DNA of 35,702 bases from Woeseiaceae bacterium (GTDB lineage Bacteria > Pseudomonadota > Gammaproteobacteria > Steroidobacterales > Woeseiaceae), in assembly GCA_030066655.1 (NCBI GenBank), contig JASJBE010000052.1:1-35702 (forward strand). The letters run 5' to 3'. Below, piece after piece: positions 31,254-35,702 of the stretch. How positions within the stretch are numbered: the first letter of the stretch is position 1; every line of letters starts with the position of its first letter. A program made the translations under genes and the position numbers. Under the pieces are notes generated by a model, which had not been told where the DNA came from, did no database searches, and was given only the letters and a program-made list of their open reading frames with translations.

Positions 31254-31445
31254 AGCGGAATGACAAGAGTCCGTGCCTTCGATAGAGCAGCATGGAAGTA
31301 GCGCAGCAGTCTAACGGTTCGTGCATTCGATAGTGCGGCATGGAAGTAGCGCAGCCGGCGGACGGTCCGTGCCTCCGATAGTGCGGCATGGAAGTAGCGC
31401 AGCCGGCGGACGGTCCGTGCCTTCGATAGTGCGGACCGGAAGTAA
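31230..31445 (+). repeat. 48-bp tandem repeat containing the fbpA C-terminal codons and stop
   Basis: Units begin at 31230, 31278, 31326, 31374 and 31422, exactly 48 bp apart. The first is the true end of fbpA (F-D-R-A-A-W-K-stop). Each downstream unit again encodes the same phase: F-D-R-A-A-W-K-stop, F-D-S-A-A-W-K-stop, S-D-S-A-A-W-K-stop and a diverged F-D-S-A-D-R-K-stop. The spacers of units 3 and 4 are the same and contain the palindrome CGGAC-G-GTCCG; unit 2 has CTAAC-G-GTTCG in the same place. The copies are not translated as part of FbpA because a stop precedes them. Confidence 0.9.
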
Positions 31446-31590
31446 CGCCAGTCTCCCGACGCAACGCCGCGTCCCGGCCAGCGGCAATGCGCGGTAATAT
31501 GGGCAGCCGGCGCGGACCAACCGGTAGCAGTTGATCCTCGCTGTGAATAAACCGAGCCGTTGCAACAGAAGCTCGTTGAAGGAGAACAAT
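31446..31590. other. Gap between the repeat array and the GH16 gene
   Basis: This 145-bp stretch, together with the array, makes a 337-bp gene-free interval. Nothing is recognised except a good ribosome site (AAGGAGA) about eight bases before the ATG at 31591. The promoter of the GH16 gene should lie here, but I cannot point to a convincing one. Confidence 0.3.
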
Positions 31591-32964
31591 ATGACCTATA
31601 AGACCTTCTTCCCCATGCTATTCCTGCTGGCCGGCTGTGGCGCCGATACGAAGACGCCCGCATCGACGGCGCCAGCCGAGGAGAGCAAGGACGAATCGAC
31701 CTACATCTGGGCGACCAACGTCGGTGGCGGGGCCTATACCGGCATCGACGGCGTCGAATACGAAGCAGAGTCATCGATAACCGGTGGCACGGTCGGCACG
31801 ATGGACGTCGTCAAGGGTTCGCAGGACCCGACGCTGTACCAGAGTTTCCGGGAGGGTGACATACGCGTCGACAAGGCCCTCCCCAACGGTGTTTACGACG
31901 TTACGTTGTTCTTCGCGGAGCACATCGAAGACGCTGCCGGCGGCACGCGCGTCTTTGACGTCTTCGTCAATGGCGAGAAGCGCATTCCGGAACTGGACGT
32001 CATGGCGTGGCGTGACGGCAAGACGATCTCCGGCTTGACGGTCGCAACACCCGCTGTCGTGGTCACCGACGGCAAGCTGGACGTTCGTTTCGAGGCGAGC
32101 GCCGGCGCACCGATCTTAAGCGCGGTCGTCGTCCGCGAGCAGGCGCCGCGCTCCGACAAATGGGAGCTGGTCTGGAGCGACGAGTTCGACTACGACGGCG
32201 TGCCGGACCCTGCGAAGTGGAGCTACAACATCTGGGAGCCGGGCAAGGTCAACCTCGAAGACCAGTACTACACGGATCGCGAGAAGAACGTCCGTGTCGA
32301 GGACGGCATGCTCGTCATCGAGGCGCATCTCGAAGACTACGAGGGCGCGAAGTACACGTCGGGGCGAATCCACACCGAGGGCAAAGCGGACTTCCTGTAC
32401 GGCCGTTTCGATATCCGCGCCAAGGTACCGCGAGGCCAGGGCACGTGGCCCGCGGTCTGGATGCTGCCGACCGATGCGTTCAAATACGCAACGACCTGTG
32501 AGCCCGGCGAGGACTGGCAGGGCAGCCAGACCTGCGATGCGTGGCCGAACTCCGGCGAGATCGACATCCTGGAGCACGTCGGCTACCAGATGGGCCACGT
32601 GCACGGCACCGTGCACAACCGCGCCTACTACTGGGTCAACTGGGAACAGCGCAAAGGGCGCTTGCTCGACTTCGATGTCGACACCGAGTTTCACGTCTAC
32701 TCGGTCGAGTGGTCCGAAGACCGCATCGACATGTTTGTCGATGACGTCCTGTACTTCACGTACATGAACGAGGGCACCGGCTGGGAGGCCTGGCCGTACG
32801 ATCATGCGTACAACCTGATCATCAACATCGCGATCGGCGGGGCCTGGGGCAGCGCCGGTGGACCGACTGACGACTCGGCACTGCCGCAGAAGCTGCTGGT
32901 CGACTGGGTGCGTATCTACCAGATGCCCGGCACGGGCTCAGCCGCCAACCTCGCCGCGAACTGA
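31591..32964 (+). CDS. GH16 family glycoside hydrolase lipoprotein with malectin-like domain (laminarinase-like)
   Basis: A 457-residue lipoprotein (lipobox LLAGC, Cys16; ribosome site AAGGAGA sets the ATG at 31591). Residues about 37-185 resemble a malectin/carbohydrate-binding beta sandwich (GVEYEAESSITGG, YQSFREGDIRVDKALPNGVYDVTLFFAE, and a C-terminal strand LDVRFEASAGAPILSAVVV). Residues about 190-445 are a GH16 domain starting WELVWSDEFDYDG; the catalytic motif SGEIDILEHVG has Glu323, Asp325 and Glu328, the E-x-D-x-x-E form of laminarinases. Other family marks are GTWPAVWMLP and YSVEWSEDRIDMFVDD. Likely substrate is beta-1,3-glucan such as algal laminarin, inferred from the motif type. 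It stands alone, without a visible PUL. Confidence 0.9.
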   Translation: MTYKTFFPMLFLLAGCGADTKTPASTAPAEESKDESTYIWATNVGGGAYTGIDGVEYEAESSITGGTVGTMDVVKGSQDPTLYQSFREGDIRVDKALPNGVYDVTLFFAEHIEDAAGGTRVFDVFVNGEKRIPELDVMAWRDGKTISGLTVATPAVVVTDGKLDVRFEASAGAPILSAVVVREQAPRSDKWELVWSDEFDYDGVPDPAKWSYNIWEPGKVNLEDQYYTDREKNVRVEDGMLVIEAHLEDYEGAKYTSGRIHTEGKADFLYGRFDIRAKVPRGQGTWPAVWMLPTDAFKYATTCEPGEDWQGSQTCDAWPNSGEIDILEHVGYQMGHVHGTVHNRAYYWVNWEQRKGRLLDFDVDTEFHVYSVEWSEDRIDMFVDDVLYFTYMNEGTGWEAWPYDHAYNLIINIAIGGAWGSAGGPTDDSALPQKLLVDWVRIYQMPGTGSAANLAAN

Positions 32965-32975
32965 ATCAGCCTGTT

Positions 32976-33005
32976 CGGCGCGGTCGACTTCGAGTGACCG
33001 CGCCG
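32976..33005. terminator. Bidirectional hairpin between GH16 and SDR genes
   Basis: CGGCGCGGTC (32976-32985) and GACCGCGCCG (32996-33005) form a perfect 10-bp GC-rich stem around a 10-base loop. It lies between two convergent stop codons, the typical place for a shared terminator. T-tracts are poor on both strands (only short T runs follow), so efficiency is uncertain. Confidence 0.7.
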
Positions 33006-33017
33006 CTTGATTCCGCG

Positions 33018-33890
33018 TCAGGCTTTCGGGCCGTCCCAGTCAGCGATACCCATGGACTCGAGGCCGGCTTTGCGAATGGGCTCGGCGGCATCGTTGAGTG
33101 CCTGGACGCCGAAGTCGAGTCCGGCGATTGTACGGAACGGCCGTTCACCCTTCGGCGTGTCTATGAGCCGGTCGAAGACGTCGACGACGATGTGGGGGTC
33201 CGTAGGCGCTTCTTCGTTCTCGAACAGCTCCATGACCGTGCCCTGGAATCCCGTGAAGAACTCGCCAATGTGGCCATAGTCCGACATAACGTCTTGTCGT
33301 GAACCCTGCTTCATGTTCTCGAAAAAGTTCGTCGCGAACGGACCGGGTTCGACGATGACGACGTCGATGCCCAACGGGGCCAGTTCGTAGCGCATCCCCT
33401 CACTCATGCCCTCGAGGCCCCACTTGCTCGCATGGTAGACACCGAAGCCCGGGAAGCCTGCACGCCCGGCGGTCGAGCTCACTTGTATGATCAGGCCGTC
33501 GCCCTGCGCCCGCATGCCCGGCAGTACCGCGTTCGAGGCCCGCGCGGTGCCGACAATGTTCAGGTCCAGCTGGGCCAGGATCTCTTCACCTTCGAAGGAT
33601 TCCACCGGACCGCCGTAGCCCAGCCCGGCGTTGTTGATGAGCACGTCGACGGTACCGATGCCGTCCACGGCACTCCGAACGCTGGCATCGGACGTCACGT
33701 CCATCTCCAGCACGGATATCGAAACACCCTCCGCTGCGGCAAAGTCCCGAAGCTCCTGCGCCTTGGGCGCGTTGCGCCCGCCGACGTCACGCATGGTCGC
33801 GAAGACTTCATGTCCCTTTTTCGCGAGAGTCTTGGCGGCGTCGAGGCCGAACCCGCTGCTGCATCCGGTAATCAGTATCTTTTTAGACAT
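33018..33890 (-). CDS. SDR family oxidoreductase
   Basis: A 290-residue short-chain dehydrogenase/reductase started at ATG 33888-33890, with AGGAG five bases ahead; the frame continues 57 codons upstream, but that part is not protein-like. The NAD(P)-binding motif is TGCSSGFG (about 8-15), NNAG follows near residue 83, and the active site is VSSTAGRAGFPGFGVYHASKWGLEG, with Ser, Tyr and Lys in the classical Y-x-x-x-K order. The C-terminal part (GPFATNFFENM, then EAPTDPHIVVDVFDRLI) fits the 'classical' SDR group of unknown substrate. It converges on the GH16 gene and has two small hairpins in its upstream leader. Confidence 0.88.
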   Translation of the reverse strand: MSKKILITGCSSGFGLDAAKTLAKKGHEVFATMRDVGGRNAPKAQELRDFAAAEGVSISVLEMDVTSDASVRSAVDGIGTVDVLINNAGLGYGGPVESFEGEEILAQLDLNIVGTARASNAVLPGMRAQGDGLIIQVSSTAGRAGFPGFGVYHASKWGLEGMSEGMRYELAPLGIDVVIVEPGPFATNFFENMKQGSRQDVMSDYGHIGEFFTGFQGTVMELFENEEAPTDPHIVVDVFDRLIDTPKGERPFRTIAGLDFGVQALNDAAEPIRKAGLESMGIADWDGPKA

Positions 33891-33917
33891 CAGTGCTCCT
33901 AAACGGTTGGGTGGGGG

Positions 33918-33956
33918 CAGGACAGGCTCTGTCCTGTGTGCCGGTCTCGATGACCG
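33918..33956. promoter_or_regulatory. Two adjacent inverted repeats upstream of the SDR gene
   Basis: CAGGACAG (33918-33925) and CTGTCCTG (33929-33936) are perfect 8-bp arms around GCT. CGGTC (33942-33946) and GACCG (33952-33956) follow, around TCGAT. Both lie 28-66 bp upstream of the SDR start. They could be a TetR-type operator pair or leader hairpins; no regulator gene is adjacent. Confidence 0.35.
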
Positions 33957-34241
33957 AGCTTGATAGGACCTCAATACTACATCGGAGTTCGCACCCGTAA
34001 CGCCTGCGCGGACGACCTGTCGGCGGCGGGTGCCGGAGCCCGAGGCGGAGACAGAGCTCACCGGCAGTACGGGGCACGATGCCTGCGAATATGCGCTATT
34101 GACCCGCCGAGAGCTGGCCTATCGAGTTGTCGCAAGTAGCCGACAGCACTGGCATTTTTCTTCGAGAGGGGAACTGCGTCACCTTTTAATCGCGTTTGCT
34201 GTGGCACAAAAGGGGCAGACGAGGAGATTTCGGAGAAGACG
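33957..34241. other. Rest of the divergent gap between the SDR and S74 genes
   Basis: Together with the hairpins above this is a 351-bp gene-free interval. A GGAGA ribosome site lies about six bases before the ATG at 34242. I see no reliable promoter and no RNA gene. Antisense open frames here look like chance. Confidence 0.3.
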
Positions 34242-35588
34242 ATGCGTGCTTCCACCACCCTGATTCTGCTGTTGTTGTCTGCAGTGGCCACGGCCGACGT
34301 GGTCAAAACAATCGATGAAGTCGAGAGTTACGTGAGGATCCGCAGCGCACCCGACGCGTCCGCCGAGGCGATCAGTCGTTTGCACAAGAGCAAGCCACGG
34401 CCACACGTGCGAACGCTTGAGGGCTGGTATGAAGTCGAGCTGGAGGACGGCGTCACCGGCTTTGTCAGCTCGGACTGGTCCGAGTTCGTGTCCGACAACG
34501 ACTCGGATGCCGCGGATGAACCCGAGACGGGCGCGGCCGTGGCGGCATCCACACCGGAGGTTGACGAGGCAGCTGAGCCGCCGGAGGCCGTAGCACACCA
34601 GGAGCCGACCGAACCTGCGCCTGAACCATCAAAGCAGGTGCCGGCGGAAGAGGACGAAGCGAATGCCGTCGCGTCCGAGGCGCCCCCTGTCGTTATTCAG
34701 ACCGAGCCGGAACCCGTCGACGTGCCCGAAGCGGAGGCAGTGGTTGCAGAAGAGCCCGCCGCAGATCCCGTGCCTGAAGCGCCCGTCGCCAGCGAGGTCG
34801 TCGACACAGATTCCAATACGACAGCCCAATCGGTCGTCGCTGCGGTTGGACCGGCGGGACCGCCCGGACCACCGGGGCCAGCAGGACCGCAGGGCCCCGA
34901 GGGGCCGCAGGGACCGCCAGGCGAGGGTACTCTCAAAGGCACCGAGAATTTCCTGGTCAGGTTCAAGGAACCGACGTTTGGCGGCAAGTCGCAGATCTAT
35001 GACGATGGCAACCGGGTTGGCATCGGCACGGTAGAGCCTGTGCAAAGACTCGAGGTGAACGGCAGCATTCAGATCCACGACCAGACTACCGCCGTCGCCG
35101 GACTGATGATCACGCAGATGCGCGGTGAGACGGGCTACATCCTGCACAACCAGGCGAGCACGATGACGATCGGTGCGGGCTCGGTGGATCGAATCACAAT
35201 CGACAAAGACGGCAACATCGGCTTCGGCGTCAATCGCCCGCAGCACCCGCTGGAACTGTCGAGCGGCGCCTATGTGTCAGCGGGCGGGGTGTGGACCAAC
35301 AGCTCGTCACGCGCGCTGAAGGAGAACATCGAGTCGCTGACGCTCGAAGAAGCGCTCGCCGCCCTGTCGAGCCTCGAGCCTGTCGGATTCAATTACCTCA
35401 GTGATGCGGAAGAGAAGCACCTGGGCTTTATTGCGGAGGACGTGCCCGAACTTGTCGCGACGACGGATCGCGACAGCCTGAGTCCGATGGACATTGTCGC
35501 GGTGCTGACCCGGGTGGTCCAGGAGCAGCAGGAGAGGATCGAGTCACTGGAGCAGAAGCTCGAGCAACAGTCGGGCCAGCGGGACTGA
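34242..35588 (+). CDS. Secreted SH3b / collagen-like / S74 intramolecular-chaperone protein
   Basis: A 448-residue exported protein with signal peptide 1-18. An SH3b-like domain spans about 22-84 (YVRIRSAPDASAEAISRLHKS, then GWYEVELEDGVTGFVSSDW). A Pro/Glu/Ala-rich acidic linker covers 90-200. A collagen-like run of nine G-x-y triplets lies at 203-229. A tail-fibre-like beta region has two related 'V-G-I-G-x-x-x-P-x-x-x-L-E' units (259-272, 326-339). A peptidase S74 domain at about 354-448 has NSSSRALKENI (Ser354-356, Lys360), GFIAEDVPEL and a terminal coiled coil (VVQEQQERIESLEQKLEQQ). S74 domains trimerise fibres and then often cut themselves off. It is probably a trimeric surface fibre. 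Confidence 0.82.
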   Translation: MRASTTLILLLLSAVATADVVKTIDEVESYVRIRSAPDASAEAISRLHKSKPRPHVRTLEGWYEVELEDGVTGFVSSDWSEFVSDNDSDAADEPETGAAVAASTPEVDEAAEPPEAVAHQEPTEPAPEPSKQVPAEEDEANAVASEAPPVVIQTEPEPVDVPEAEAVVAEEPAADPVPEAPVASEVVDTDSNTTAQSVVAAVGPAGPPGPPGPAGPQGPEGPQGPPGEGTLKGTENFLVRFKEPTFGGKSQIYDDGNRVGIGTVEPVQRLEVNGSIQIHDQTTAVAGLMITQMRGETGYILHNQASTMTIGAGSVDRITIDKDGNIGFGVNRPQHPLELSSGAYVSAGGVWTNSSSRALKENIESLTLEEALAALSSLEPVGFNYLSDAEEKHLGFIAEDVPELVATTDRDSLSPMDIVAVLTRVVQEQQERIESLEQKLEQQSGQRD

Positions 35589-35651
35589 CCGAAGTACCCG
35601 CTTTCTCCTAGTTCAAGGCCGCCGGGGTTGTCGTGAACGGTTGTCTCCGAA

Positions 35652-35702
35652 TCAGCCGTAGTGGTTGATCAGCAGCCAGATCAGCGCGAGAAACCGCGGG
35701 TG
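35652..35702 (-). CDS. C-terminal end of a probable membrane protein (5' part beyond window)
   Basis: On the minus strand the last 16 codons before a TGA (35652-35654) read HPRFLALIWLLINHYG. The pattern is typical of a protein ending in a hydrophobic helix with a short polar tail, and it enters from the right edge. It is too short to name. It converges on the S74 gene across 63 bp. Confidence 0.35.
   Translation of the reverse strand, partial: HPRFLALIWLLINHYG

Noticed and set aside
31106..31774. Minus-strand open frames with a 16-residue repeated peptide across the 48-bp array
   Set aside because: A repeat period divisible by three keeps several frames open at once. There is no ribosome site or family match, and the plus-strand reading (copied fbpA end) explains the repeat better.

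Overview
The window comes from a GC-rich (by eye about 60% G+C) Gram-negative proteobacterium. Lipobox and Tat signals, a Fur-type operator, a YccF-type protein, an FbpABC-type iron importer and a GH16 laminarinase-like lipoprotein suggest a free-living, probably marine gammaproteobacterium. This placement is inference; nothing in the window is a phylogenetic marker.

Layout. (1) 1-1829: house-keeping edge, all on the minus strand: a truncated SHOCT-type protein, a MarR regulator followed by a DUF2177 membrane protein, and yccF. (2) 1942-6994, minus: hoxF-hoxUY-hoxH-hoxW, a cytoplasmic NAD-coupled [NiFe] hydrogenase (group 3d type) in which diaphorase subunit HoxU and hydrogenase small subunit HoxY are one continuous protein. 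(3) 7100-9233, minus: a Tat-exported FAD oxidoreductase (spermidine-dehydrogenase-like) and a DUF5062-like small protein. (4) 9487-16868, plus: hupS-hupL-hupC1-(hupD relic)-hupC2-hupD-hupG-hupH-hupI-hupJ-hypA, a membrane-bound uptake hydrogenase whose small subunit has all six proximal-cluster cysteines of the O2-tolerant group 1d enzymes. (5) 16879-22335, minus and convergent with (4): hypC-hypB-hypD-hypF-hypE, the Ni/Fe(CN)2CO cofactor assembly set serving both hydrogenases. (6) 22510-22716: a small His-rich membrane protein divergent from hypC. (7) 22756-27370: a CPA2-type antiporter, a translationally coupled pair (unknown membrane protein plus membrane-tethered XRE regulator), an SLT lipoprotein and a VWA protein. 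(8) 27413-31253: ferric-iron importer genes with the permease divergent from ATPase and binding protein, a strong Fur-box-like palindrome, and a 48-bp tandem repeat that re-duplicates the end of fbpA. (9) 31591-35588: GH16 lipoprotein, SDR oxidoreductase, and an SH3b/collagen-like/S74-chaperone surface protein.

Working together: the membrane enzyme would feed H2 electrons into the quinone pool through cytochrome b, the soluble enzyme would reduce NAD+ directly, and one hyp set matures both. Two dedicated endoproteases (HoxW, HupD) trim the two large subunits. This is the gene complement of an aerobic hydrogen oxidiser. Iron import next door may help supply Fe, but that link is only positional.

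The points most worth a second look are the HoxU-HoxY fusion, the tandem hupC duplication that left a 5' stub of hupD between the copies, the in-register 48-bp repeats carrying extra copies of the FbpA C-terminus and stop codon, and the mini HupE-like protein beside hypC. No tRNA, rRNA, CRISPR array, transposase or integrase was seen.
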